DNA of 64,000 bases from positions 18,708,266-18,772,265 of the forward strand of contig OX387197.1 of the NCBI GenBank assembly GCA_947561715.1, written 5' to 3'. The notes below the pieces were generated by a model. The model had not been told where the DNA came from, did no database searches, and was given only the letters and a program-made list of their open reading frames with translations. Each line of letters opens with the position of its first letter. Within the stretch, counting starts at the first letter, position 1. This DNA comes from Ascidia mentula. Its lineage: Eukaryota > Chordata > Ascidiacea > Phlebobranchia > Ascidiidae. Both the position numbers and the translations under genes were made by a program. Shown here in pieces: positions 30,500 to 40,826 of the stretch.

Positions 30500-30880
30500 T
30501 ATAAATTATGCACCGAGACACTAAACTGCACATACACCTGATCGGGCTGCTCCCTACCATAAAGATAATTCCTGTAACCAATACATATCGCAAACATAGC
30601 AAAATACGACACGCCACTAGACTAACAGCCACGTTTACCTTGTTAAGATCTCTCTTGCACGTAGTCACTGAAAGAATCTGATGATACAACTGAAACCTGA
30701 AAGACTTAAAACTCTTTTTGTATAAACCTCACCTGAAGATAATGCCGCAAACATCAATTGGTCAAACCGTGAAATGTATGTCGTTATTAGTTCGTCATGT
30801 CCAAACAGGCCGGTCATATGTTTCCTCGTAATATACGTGTGTAAACGTAAGTCAAACAACACGCACGGACAAGCCCAAGC
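30500..30880 (+). repeat. Duplicated block D2, copy 1
   Basis: About 380 bp align in the same orientation with 55055-55400, beginning tataaattatgcaccgagac and ending acggacaagcccaagcg. Each copy lies just upstream (5' side) of a minus-strand family member, copy 1 at 30319 and copy 2 at 55020, although these belong to different subfamilies. It may carry promoter sequence; no coding function is clear. Confidence 0.75.
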
Positions 30881-31046
30881 GGGCAGCTTACATCAAACAT
30901 TTCCCACATCAGTGATGTTGTCAAAGTGACATACACATATAACTATCAATGTAGTTTATTGGTAGAGAGATTTGTGATCTGTTTGTTTACAATAATGTTT
31001 CACCATGTTCGGAGAAAGCATGCCAAGAAACCCGTCTTATGTACTA

Positions 31047-31099
31047 TAGACTGACGTTACTAGACTGACGTTACTAGACTGACGTTACTAGACTGACGG
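31047..31099 (+). repeat. Minisatellite, 14-bp unit
   Basis: Three perfect tandem copies of tagactgacgttac are followed by a partial fourth (tagactgacgg). Confidence 0.95.
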
Positions 31100-31380
31100 T
31101 GTCATTATATTTGACCAACTGTTCTACAAAAATAACTGCAGCAGCAATGGTTTCATTGACAAACTTCGTTGTATACTTCCATCACTTGTGTCAAGTATTC
31201 ACAAAAATTTATTAGACATTAAACATTTAATACGTTTATGAGACCTTTTAAGTTGAAACAGTGGCCATCTGTTTGCAGCTTACACAATTTATTATGTAGT
31301 TAGCTACTCCTCAAGGCAACTACAAATACAGAATCACGGTGTTTTCGCTGCACGTTCGCGCGCACAATCAGGTTGTATTC

Positions 31381-31995
31381 TTTGCTTCCCTCTAGCAGAC
31401 CTTACATCGTCCGAACAACCATCAACCCTTTTCAAACATACTAAAATGCCGTCCTTTGGTTCCTGGCAATAACTTAATACTGTATATCAACAAGATGCCT
31501 GTCTTTGGTTTTCTTGTTACCCTGTGCACTGAGAAATAATGATATGCGGCACATCATCAGCCGTTCTAAAGTGTGTAGAAAATTTAAGAATTTACGCCAA
31601 GTTTATAGTTTTATCGTCATAGCTTATATGCTTGTTGTATTTGTGTGTTGTAATTTCTGAAGATGCTTGTGGTTGTAACCACCTTCTTTCCATCCGTAAC
31701 GCGTTTTTTGAAAAAAAGGTTTAAAGAGCTTTGTATCAAATATTGTGACTAAACATTCATCGTTTTAACGTCCGAACACCGAGAAAGTAATAGCATTTGT
31801 TTTGGTTGCAAAGATTTGTAGTCATTTTTGCTGTTCGTGCAAGGTTGAAATTTGTACAAGATATAACCCCAAATATATGTCCAAAAAACCCTTCGATGCT
31901 GTTTTAAGATTTAATTCAAGGTGAACAACCTTTCGAGAGAGCTTTCGACTTCGTCACCTGACCTTCTGCATAAGTTAAAGCAATGTGATGGCAAA
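31381..31995 (+). repeat. Duplicated flank block D1, copy 2
   Basis: It aligns with the two halves of copy 1 (27791-28196 and 28773-28965) without the 575-bp piece. It lies 3' of the family gene at 32537. Confidence 0.7.
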
Positions 31996-32536
31996 CTTCT
32001 TCATTTGCAACCTCAAAAGGTTGAAATTTTTATTTCGTTGTAACACCTTAAAGTTTGATACAGGGTGCCCATGACAACTAGTTGGATATAAAACCACCAA
32101 CTAAGATTACGTTAGGTTTTAACCACGCACAAAAATATATGCATGTGTATACAATATAAAAAATATATTTGAAAAAAGTCATGTAAACCAAAGCAAGAAT
32201 ACAATAAACTACGCTGGAAAGGCTAACATATAGTTATGAAAAATATAGACAAAAACATAGAGTACATTCTTATCAAGAACATGTCATGTGTATTATATAT
32301 ACGATTGTACAAAAAGATCAGTTGTAAAACGTCAAGAAAACATTTTGTAAAAGCGAAAGTTAATCACGCAAACATAAGTTCGTTTGAAGAATACGTTATG
32401 TGGACCAATAAACCTTCATTTGCATTTTTGTCTTCAGACACGCTAAGATTGTCTGCAGATAAAAATACAATACATTTAGCTGATTTTGATTTGTGGAGCA
32501 CATGAAAAGGACCAATTATCCGAAATCAAAACTTAA

Positions 32537-33190
32537 TTATAATGGATTCATTTTTCTTTCCCAAGCAGCTGGATATATACATTTAGCAACATATCTCACT
32601 CTTTTGTAACCAAACTCTTTCCCCAAAATAATTGCAATGTCGAATAAATCGACCTGGTTTGTTGTGGTGGCACGTCCAAAAACGCAACGATTTTGAACAA
32701 TACCCGTTTCTATTTGAATGCAAGTATCGGCATCAATACGATAATTCTTCACATAACATGGCTTGGAATCATCAAAAAGCGTGAACGCAACAACATTTGT
32801 CATTTCGTCCACAAGCATTTTGCAAGGGGATACTACAACTTTGCGACATCCCCAAAACGTTTGCATGATGGCTGATGTGGCTTCTGGCTTACTGGACGGC
32901 ATTGGTTTTTTCTCTAAGCTAAGCTTCTGAACAGTTCCCGCAACTAGATGTTGGTTGGCTTGAGCCACAACCTTCCAGAAAAAATAAGGTTGTGGGCTTT
33001 CTTTAGGTGATATGTACACAATATTTCCCGGTATGAACTCTGGTGCAGGTTTGCGAGTATGACACGAAAAATTATGAATCTTTCTTCGGAAGGTTGATAA
33101 GAAGTCGATCACACAACTGCGTCGTTCCAACAATGACATGTAAGGAAGACGGTAAGTCATTTTATAGTAGGCAAAGTCGTAATCTTTCAT
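32537..33190 (-). CDS. Orphan family member 2 (subfamily B), intact
   Basis: An open frame of 217 codons with no intron. The N-terminus is uncertain: the first ATG (33190) gives MKDYDFAYY, but an internal ATG at 33139 gives MSLLER, which resembles the MSLL start of member 1 and would make 200 aa, closer to the family length. Family motifs in order: GNIVYIS, FWKV, AGTVQK, MQTF, MTNVVAFTLF, QNRCVFGRATT, a hydrophobic DIAIILGKEFG helix, and VRYVAKC near the end. I see no signal peptide or membrane segment and recognise no known domain. Within the array it is closest to the frameshifted copy at 29776. Confidence 0.8.
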   Translation of the reverse strand: MKDYDFAYYKMTYRLPYMSLLERRSCVIDFLSTFRRKIHNFSCHTRKPAPEFIPGNIVYISPKESPQPYFFWKVVAQANQHLVAGTVQKLSLEKKPMPSSKPEATSAIMQTFWGCRKVVVSPCKMLVDEMTNVVAFTLFDDSKPCYVKNYRIDADTCIQIETGIVQNRCVFGRATTTNQVDLFDIAIILGKEFGYKRVRYVAKCIYPAAWERKMNPL

Positions 33191-34538
33191 GCAGTAATAA
33201 ACTGCTTCAGCCTCAATTTATGTTTTTACTTCAAGTTGACCAATCTGCTACAAGCATTTGAGAGCTATAAATAAGCAAAAGCAGTAAATTCGAAGTCGTC
33301 TGTACATATCAGGTGGTTGTTTAAACTTTTTTAGTAATTTAGATTAGTAAAACGTAAATATAAGTAAAATTTTACAACATCATAACAGGATGTGTCAATA
33401 AAATTTGGATAATAAAATCAGTGCTTCGATTTTGAAACCAACATGTTACAGACAGATCTTAGTCTACCACTGTACAACCCCCAGACCTACATACAAATAT
33501 CTTAGTGCGACTTTCGCTATACTCCACCACATCCTAATTTCTATTTTCTAAAACTTTTCGAAGATCTAGGAGAAGAAAGTAATGTCTACTATTTTCACAA
33601 GGACTTTAACGACTTCTCCTGTCGTATTACTAAGATTCGTTCACTTAGTTTTGTTTATTTTTGAAATCAATTGAGTTTTCACCACAACTTGCTCACTTTA
33701 CGGGCGAGAACTGGCGGGCAAACACAATCAAGCCCGAATTTGGTATACAACATAAAACCCATTTTACAACCTACGGGTTTAAATTTAAATGCACGAGCGG
33801 TTTTATTATCGAAGGTTAATCATTGATGTCCATGCGTAACGACAACCAACGAGTCCCAACAGCTGTTGTTAAAACACTGTGACAAGCAAGTACATGCGGT
33901 AGTAACCGGTTTAAACGAGGGTTTAGATTACTACAAGCATGTAATACGCGTTAATAAAAGTCTGAAGAGAATAAAGTCTGAATAAGTTGTGGTACTACCC
34001 ACACACCTGAATAAGATGTTTGCTGATAAATCAACATACGTATTCCATTTTTCAGATTCCTGACCTTGTCGCACGTAAATCAGTACCCCCTTGAATAACA
34101 TGACGCACGAAGCCAAATCATATTACGACATATGTTACTGAAAAGGATCCGACAAATCAAAGCAAAACATGACACCCGTATATTGACACTGGCTTGATTA
34201 TCCTTTGTGTGTTGCTGGGAGTCCTTTGTTGTTGGGAATGGATTTCATGCCAGTTCAGTATGTTCATATACTGCTCTCAGTGACTATAGTTCGTTGCAAA
34301 ACACACAAATAGCACTACTGCGTAGATATTATTTGAAAGCATAAAACACCATATTTGCGAAGAAACATCAAAAGCAACACACAAACACATTCACCAAATC
34401 AACATTTTTTAAACATAAGCTATTCTGTACAAAAGGTTTAGTTTGCGCATTACATTGTCTGTATACTCAAATATTGTTAATGACTTCTATAAAACAGATA
34501 ATCTACGATAAACCTTCGGTCCTGATATGCGACACTAT
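33191..34538. other. Intergenic stretch between members 2 and 3
   Basis: No gene seen. About 34130-34240 resembles 35420-35530 (shared aaac-ygacacccgt and tcctttgtgt phrases), a weak trace of local duplication in the flanks of member 3. Confidence 0.4.
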
Positions 34539-35153
34539 CTAGTATTGTGTATTTTTTGGCAACACTCTCTTTGTTAGCCATTGGTCAACGAACTTACAAA
34601 TGGCAACATATTTAACATTTTTTCTGCCAAACTCGTCACCAAGCAACATGGCCATATCCAAAAGTGATACTGGGTTGTTTGAAGATAAAAGTCCATGAAT
34701 ACGATCTTCCTGTACTGGACCTGTCAAAAGTTTAACGTAAGTAGCTGTGCTTAACCATTTGCTTTTCTGAGTTTCGGGGCAGGCTTTACCATAAAGTATG
34801 AATGCTACATGGCATGTCATCTCGCTCACAGGATAGGTGAGAGCATAAGGCGACAGCTTTATTTCGGAGAAACTTACAAACGTTTCAATCATAGTAAATC
34901 GAGCCTGATCTTCATCGAATGGCAGTAAACCCATAAAAGGTTTGAGTTTTTCAACTGTTCCTGACACCATTATCCCGTCTTCTTCCAGATGGCCAGTGAT
35001 TCTCCATAAAATGCCATTCTCGTATGTTTCTCCGGCAGAGATATAAACCACATTCCCACCAACAAATTCCTCTTTGGTGTGGGTAAGTTTGCAAGTGAAA
35101 CGACGCGCATGATCCTTAGATGGAAAATTGAGAGTTTTTCTAAGAAAATCCAT
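34539..35153 (-). CDS. Orphan family member 3 (subfamily A), intact
   Basis: 204 aa in one exon, starting MDFLRKTL. Motifs: GGNVVYISAGETYENG, LWRITGHLEEDG, SGTVEKLKPF, a variable middle, VSEMTCHVAF, YVKLLTGPVQ, SSNNPVSLLDMAMLLGDEFG and VKYVAICKF. The predicted protein is soluble, without signal peptide. The first half looks beta-rich and the SLLDMAMLLGDEFG stretch helical, but that is only a reading of composition. No homology to a known family is apparent to me. A pyrimidine tract and AG lie 18 nt before the ATG, so the start is well supported. Member 4 is the closest relative. Confidence 0.85.
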   Translation of the reverse strand: MDFLRKTLNFPSKDHARRFTCKLTHTKEEFVGGNVVYISAGETYENGILWRITGHLEEDGIMVSGTVEKLKPFMGLLPFDEDQARFTMIETFVSFSEIKLSPYALTYPVSEMTCHVAFILYGKACPETQKSKWLSTATYVKLLTGPVQEDRIHGLLSSNNPVSLLDMAMLLGDEFGRKNVKYVAICKFVDQWLTKRVLPKNTQY

Positions 35154-35171
35154 GTCAACATACTAAAGAAT

Positions 35172-35178
35172 CTGAAAA
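35172..35178 (-). promoter_or_regulatory. Splice acceptor just before member 3 ATG
   Basis: On the minus strand gatttttcag is followed by an 18-nt leader and the ATG at 35153. The site could receive a trans-spliced leader or end a 5'-UTR intron. Confidence 0.55.
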
Positions 35179-36317
35179 ATCACTCGATATGACTATGCAG
35201 AAGACATCTTTGCAATAACAGTAAGGTTAGTTACATTGATTTCAGCAGATTAGCCATATAGGCAAATGTGCCAGAAATAATGTTAAATCACAGTAGGTTT
35301 GTCGAGAATCTCAATAACAAAGTAATTACCACAGTGTGCATACCCAGATAACTCTACACTATTACCTTCAGCTTGGTCCTGGTCTACCAAACAACTGCTA
35401 ATCAGGACTGAAAGTGGCCGCATGTGACGACAATGGCTAATAACAGGGATCTGCCAAACAATGTGAAACACGACACCCGTGCATTCAAACCATAGTCCAA
35501 TTCATCCTTTGTGTCAACCGTGGTTTTCTATTACACATACAAAATCACATACTTTCGCTGTATCCAATACGACACTTTCACTATGTTTTTATTTGTAAAT
35601 GTACAAATCATAAGAAAGAGATTAGGTCCGCGTAAATTCAAGCATTTGGACTCGAGCCTTGCTTTTGTAGCGCTAGTCTGCACTAGGTGTTGTACGTAAT
35701 ATGTATGGCTCCATCAACTGTACTTACAAATATGTTATATTTTGCATTACTGAACTTGGGGAATAATTTGAGCATATTTATTACATCAACACCTCAAAGG
35801 CTAGTATAGCGGTGTGATATTCCTAACCAAAATAAATACTACAAAGCTTCTTTGTAAATTTGGGAAAATTCTGTGAATGTTGTGGAAGGAAACATACGCT
35901 ACCCCTACAACGTTGAAATGACGCACCAGTGCACCAGCAAACATCATTTGGGAAACTTTATGCAAATGGTTGAAAACCAATGGCGCCCAAAACAAGAAAA
36001 CTGTAAACTAAGAGCAAATAAGTTGAAAAATTTTAAATTTTTTGACAAAACTTAAATACGAGATAATTATAAGTTAGAACCTGAAATCACGTATATTTCT
36101 GTGCAACTTTATAACAACGCAACATTTGTTTTTCAACTACGATTTATTAAATGGAAGACAACTCCATGACCGTTTGTATACAATGTATTGAAGGTATCAA
36201 GAAACACTAGAAATTTGTGTTTGTGCAGTAGCACAGATTTAGATACGAATAATTGGATTTGAATGATTAAAATATGGCTAATTATCTACATTTATTAATC
36301 CTGATTATCACAACTGC
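35179..36317. other. Intergenic stretch between members 3 and 4
   Basis: No supported gene. An AATAAA on the minus strand (plus tttatt near 36291) lies about 25 nt after the stop of member 4 and may be its polyadenylation signal. Confidence 0.4.
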
Positions 36318-36938
36318 CTACACTGTTGCGGTATCAAGCAACACTCTCTTAGTTAGCCATTGGTCAACGAACTTGCAAATAGCAACATATTCGACATATT
36401 TTCTGCCAAACTCGTCACCAAGCAACATGGCCATATCCAAAAGTGATACTGGGTTGTTTGAGGACAGATACCCATAAACACGACCTTCTTTCTGCACAGG
36501 ACCAGTTATAATTTTTACGTAAGTATCAGTGCTCAGCCATTTGATACTTTGAGTTTTGGGTTTTGTTTTGTTGGAAAGTTTGAAAGCTACATGGCATGTC
36601 ATCTCACTCACATGGAGGATGGGGGCATATGGCGATAGATTTGGGTTACCGGATATTTTAGCAAAGGTTTCAAACATAGTAAATAGAGTCTGTGCTTTAT
36701 CGAACGTCTGTAAACCCATGAAAGGTTTTAGTTTTTCAACAGTTCCGGACACCATTTTTCCATCTTCTTCTAGATGACCAGTGATTCTCCATAGAAAGCC
36801 ATCCTCGTAGGTTTCGCCTGCTGAGATGTAAACTACATTCCCACCAGTAAATTCAACTTTGGTATTTTTAAGTTCGCAAGTAAAACGACACCCATGACCC
36901 TCATCCGGAAATGCAAGTGTTTTTTCAAGAAAATCCAT
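36318..36938 (-). CDS. Orphan family member 4 (subfamily A), intact
   Basis: 206 aa in one exon. The open frame extends 13 codons further upstream, but that part reads across a pyrimidine-rich tract and AG (36961-36962) that look like a splice acceptor, so I start at ATG 36938 (MDFLEKTLAFP), matching member 3. Family motifs are all present: GGNVVYISAGETYEDG, LWRITGHLEEDG, SGTVEKLKPF, VSEMTCHVAF, YVKIITGPVQKEGRVYGYL, SLLDMAMLLGDEFG, VEYVAICKF. The end WLTKRVL matches member 3. Function unknown; no signal peptide or membrane span. Confidence 0.85.
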   Translation of the reverse strand: MDFLEKTLAFPDEGHGCRFTCELKNTKVEFTGGNVVYISAGETYEDGFLWRITGHLEEDGKMVSGTVEKLKPFMGLQTFDKAQTLFTMFETFAKISGNPNLSPYAPILHVSEMTCHVAFKLSNKTKPKTQSIKWLSTDTYVKIITGPVQKEGRVYGYLSSNNPVSLLDMAMLLGDEFGRKYVEYVAICKFVDQWLTKRVLLDTATV

Positions 36939-36960
36939 GTCAACAAGTAGCTTATACAAT

Positions 36961-36970
36961 CTAAAAAACA
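36961..36970 (-). promoter_or_regulatory. Splice acceptor just before member 4 ATG
   Basis: The minus strand reads gtgttttttag, a 22-nt leader, then ATG 36938. It is the same arrangement as in members 3, 5 and 10. Confidence 0.55.
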
Positions 36971-38420
36971 CACACAAAATCGTGATGTACGTTTCAATAT
37001 TTATGTCATACCTGCGATTTTATCCGTGTGATAACAACATTAAATTTCAGAAAGCACATCAGCTGATCACCTGAAATTTCGGTTGTAATCAAGTACAAGA
37101 TAATACTCATTCGCTAAATACAAAAATGTAGAACAATTAGCAATCTTCTTGTTACGAGAACCAATATATTTACTGGTTGGTCCTAGCACAATCATTAGCC
37201 TGTTGCTTCCAATATATACCGATTGGATTCTTTTGATCCTATTGTAAATATTAATAAAAAATAATGGTTTGTTTGAAATATTTTGATAAAAGTCTTGATT
37301 GTTTCATCAAACCAACTCGTTGTTTTTTTAGGTTTTGTCCCTGCTTTATTGATGTTTTTGTTTGGATGGTAGGCTTGTCAACAAATCACATCAAGCCATT
37401 CTTCCAAAACACAAAACCGTTCAGTACAAAGGAAACCTTGTGTTGATACAACTTGGAACTTGACAATCAGATTATGTAGGACTCTTGTGAAACTTATGAT
37501 CTGTATGAATGTCATCGAAATGTAACCCTGAAAATTTTTCAGATGGAGAAGAAATTTCAGAATCACACATGTATTTTGTGTTTTCGAAAAGAGTAAAAAG
37601 CAATTATTTGTGTGAAAAAACTAAAAAGCGAATATATAATTTAGTTAAATATTAAATCAACCTTTGCGTTTCAAGGAATTGATGTGAACAGAAACAAGAG
37701 TGTTTTGTTTAAAATGACGGCAGTCGTCATATTGTATATTGTCGGCGATGACTTCAATTGTTCATATGTTCAAGCTATGAAATGTTTGTTATCACAAGAC
37801 TAATTCATAATGTGTATTGAACGTAACTATACTTCTGTCCCCACAAGGTGTTTGGTACTGCTGAATATATGTATTTTGACAACACACCCAACATTAACCG
37901 CTACAGACAAGCTATAATAATGTTATAATTTTTTAATAGCGATGGAGCCACAAGAAACTTTCGTTTCACGCTGAAATCTGTCAGTCTTTTAAATTAGACA
38001 AATCTAGTTCACTTTGTTAAAAAGCATCATTAGTGTCTATAAAAAAGCAAAGCAATTCACAAGCGATGGAGCCAATAATACTATTCGAGGTTATTTTGCT
38101 GTGGCCCCTAACTCGATAACCTGTGTGTAGTTTGTCTTCTTTTGTTTATTGTTAATACGCGTTCTGATCATATCTAACATATGTTTGAAATGGTTAACAA
38201 AGGTGAACAATACACGAACGCAAGTTCTATTTATTTGCAAAGTTAATTTGTTGTTTATTATTGTACCATGTTAATATCATACAAACAAATCAGACAATAA
38301 AATCAATAACGAACAATAAAAGTCTATAATCATAAGGTTATTGCAAAATTTGAATACACAATCTAATCACGATTTTTTGGTTATGCGATAAAAACCTGTT
38401 TTTAATTTATTCTCAAACTC
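36971..38420. other. Intergenic stretch between members 4 and 5
   Basis: No supported gene. From about 38270 the sequence aligns with 61870-62040, the 3' flank of member 10, showing that members 5 and 10 were duplicated together with their flanks. Confidence 0.5.
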
Positions 38421-38801
38421 CTAATTTATTCCTAATACTTTATTCAGCCACCCTTCCGGAAATCTGCACAAGGCAACATATTTCACATTTTTTCTGCCAA
38501 ACTTGTCACCAAGCAACATGGCCATATCCAAAAGTGATACTGGGTTGTTTGACGATAGATACCCATAAACACGGTCTTCTTTCTGCACAGGACCAGTTAT
38601 AATTTTTACGTAAGTAACAGTGCTCAGCCATTTGATACTTTGAGTATTGGGTTTTGTTTTGTTACAAAGTGTGAAAGCTACATGGCATGTCATCTCACTC
38701 ACATGAGGGATGGGGGCATAAGGCGATAGATTTGGGTTCCCAGATATTTTAGCAAAGGTTTCAAACATAGTAAATTTAGCCATATTTTCATCGAACGACA
38801 G

Positions 38802-39327
38802 TGTATATGACGTCACATTCTCGTATGTTATGTTGTGTTTACGTGGCATCTGTATTTTTATTAACGTCGAGTAATACGCCACGAACCCATTTCAACATAC
38901 GGCGGATAACACGCTGTTTATTGTATGCACGGAAGACAGCTAATTATCCGGCTATTCAAATTACGTGACCCTTCCATCAACACAGCTGTAATTTCAAATG
39001 AGTCACGTATCAGTCCGAACCCAAACGACCCGGTATGCGTTTTCTATATAAGCCACACCACTTTGGGTAAAACAGAGAGTCATATAGAGTCACAGAGAGT
39101 CGCATAGAGTCATTTTAAGTCAAGACATTAAGTCGATAATTTTCAAGCCAAACAGACATACATTTTAGTGCGCGTGGTTTGTAACGTTTTATTGTAATAT
39201 TCGTGCGACTGTTATTTATGCATTAAACTGACAGATTAACTTTGGTTTAGATAGTAGCCTTTTTATCAGGAGTCAGATATACGGCAGTGTTAGCATTTTG
39301 TGTAGACGTTTTAAACAACGCCCTACA
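38802..39327 (+). repeat. 5' LTR
   Basis: Begins tgtatatgacgtcac and ends cgccctaca. It contains a TATA-like tatataag at 39045-39052. A short tandem array of an agagtc-containing ~10-bp unit follows at about 39073-39113, just downstream of the probable transcription start. I find no difference from the 3' LTR. Confidence 0.95.
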
Positions 39328-39333
39328 TAAATT

Positions 39334-39351
39334 TGGTGCCACCCGAAAACG
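39334..39351 (+). other. Primer-binding site
   Basis: tggtgccacccgaaaacg lies 6 nt after the 5' LTR. It begins TGG, as expected for pairing with a tRNA CCA end; I do not assign the tRNA. Confidence 0.65.
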
Positions 39352-39413
39352 TGATATTTGAATGGGCATTTTAACCTTCTGACTATAAAACATTTTTTTT
39401 ACGCGCTTTAACT

Positions 39414-40826
39414 ATGTCGCACAAGGCTTCTGGTGTAATTCCGCAATTTATAAAAAGTGCGATGAAATTCAAAGGGGTTGGAAAGTCAGACCCGTTGGTC
39501 ACACCAGGTAATTTCGATGCTACATCTCACGCAGCTACTGAGACAGACATGAGTTCGAGTAACAGCGATAATGTTGATGATTTGCAAGGTAACGATTTGT
39601 TCAGTTGCGGTTTGTACGCTACAGGCAGTGCCGCGCCGCATTATTCTACAGCATTATCAAACGCGACTATTAGGCCAATCGCTGCAAATCCCGAATCAAC
39701 ATATTCTATAGCTCAGCCTCGCTCGAGTTATTTTGCACCCCCTGGAATTAATGACCAGGCCGCATCCATGTTTCTGCCCCGGGATCAGGCACCGTTTTCA
39801 ACGCCTTGTTATCCAGGTGTGTCCGCACCGCATTTTTCCTCTAGCCGAACTGCACCTTTCACACCTATGGCAGCGAAAGTAAAATTACCCTCAATGTGGC
39901 AGGATGCTGTAAAGTTGTGGTTAGCGACTGTTGAAGGTATTTTTCAGAACCATCAAATAACATCTGACGACGAGAAATTCAACTTAACCATTTCTTCCCT
40001 CAACCAAGAACAAGCTCAACGGGTTGGTCATGTTATTTTGGGTAAGGTTGGTCGTCGCTCTTATGATGATTTAAAACAAGCGCTTTTAAAGGCATTTGAC
40101 AGTAACCCCATAACGGAAGTACATGAATTATTTCACGATCTTGCGCTGGAAAATAAGCGTCCAAGTGTACTTTTAAATCGCATGAAAGTTCTTTTGGGTA
40201 ATTACCAAGATTTAAGTCCCGATGCGGAAAAATTATTAAAAAAGTTGTTTTATGACAGACTGCCTGCCCATATCAGAATGATATTGGCACCTGACTATGG
40301 TTTGTCAGTTGACTCATTGGCTGAAAAAGCTGATCACATAATGTTGATTAGCGAACCAGGTAAGTTTCAGACACAACAAGTGGTTAATAAACAGCATGTT
40401 CCACATAACGTCTCGGATTCCAAAAACATTTTTGCCAGCACTCAAATGGTAATAAATGATAATATGGAGAGGCGTCTAAGGGAAATGACCGAAGAGTTAC
40501 AGGCGTTAAAATCGGCTCAAACTGTAACTTCCGCAACTCCCCGATTTCAGGCACCAAGAGGGCAAAATGGCGGATATCATAGGTCCGGAAGCTTTGCCGC
40601 ACGCAACAACGATTATCGACCACCACAACGACGAGATTTTACTGCTCGACCACGCCCGAGGCAAACCAACTTTAATGGCGGACGGGACTTCCAACGACCG
40701 CGCTTCTCACAGGCGCCACCTTCCGACTTGTGTTATTATCACAGCAGGTATGGTTCGCATGCATATAATTGTATTCCGCCCTGTTCTTTTAATCAACCAA
40801 AAAACGGGCAGCGTCCCTCTCATTAA
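39414..40826 (+). CDS. Gag of the LTR element
   Basis: 470 aa, from the first ATG after the primer-binding site. The middle (about residues 155-320) has the helical character of a gypsy capsid (MWQDAVKLWLATVE, then a segment rich in Leu with FYDRLP). A coiled stretch with ERRLREMTEELQALK follows, then an Arg/Gly-rich basic tail. The end has a Cys/His motif, CYYHSRYGSHAYNCIPPC, typical of metazoan gypsy Gag in place of a CCHC knuckle. It forms the particle shell and binds RNA. The last codons hold the slippery heptamer described separately, so a fraction of ribosomes should continue into pol. Confidence 0.92.
   Translation: MSHKASGVIPQFIKSAMKFKGVGKSDPLVTPGNFDATSHAATETDMSSSNSDNVDDLQGNDLFSCGLYATGSAAPHYSTALSNATIRPIAANPESTYSIAQPRSSYFAPPGINDQAASMFLPRDQAPFSTPCYPGVSAPHFSSSRTAPFTPMAAKVKLPSMWQDAVKLWLATVEGIFQNHQITSDDEKFNLTISSLNQEQAQRVGHVILGKVGRRSYDDLKQALLKAFDSNPITEVHELFHDLALENKRPSVLLNRMKVLLGNYQDLSPDAEKLLKKLFYDRLPAHIRMILAPDYGLSVDSLAEKADHIMLISEPGKFQTQQVVNKQHVPHNVSDSKNIFASTQMVINDNMERRLREMTEELQALKSAQTVTSATPRFQAPRGQNGGYHRSGSFAARNNDYRPPQRRDFTARPRPRQTNFNGGRDFQRPRFSQAPPSDLCYYHSRYGSHAYNCIPPCSFNQPKNGQRPSH
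40799..40805 (+). promoter_or_regulatory. -1 ribosomal frameshift site (A AAA AAC)
   Basis: The heptamer aaaaaac is read A AAA AAC in the gag frame (Lys-Asn), exactly the X XXY YYZ form, 18 nt before the gag stop. The pol frame is -1 relative to gag and is open from 40793. Short GGG/CCC pairings just downstream (40806-40829) could add a structure, but I cannot fold it reliably. Confidence 0.85.

Noticed and set aside
30665..30862. Minus-strand frame similar to one near 55313-55400
   Set aside because: The similarity is DNA-level identity within block D2; the frames diverge and end differently.
38925..39107. 60-codon frame present twice (also 47450-47632)
   Set aside because: Lies wholly in the two LTRs; the duplication reflects the LTR, not a gene pair.
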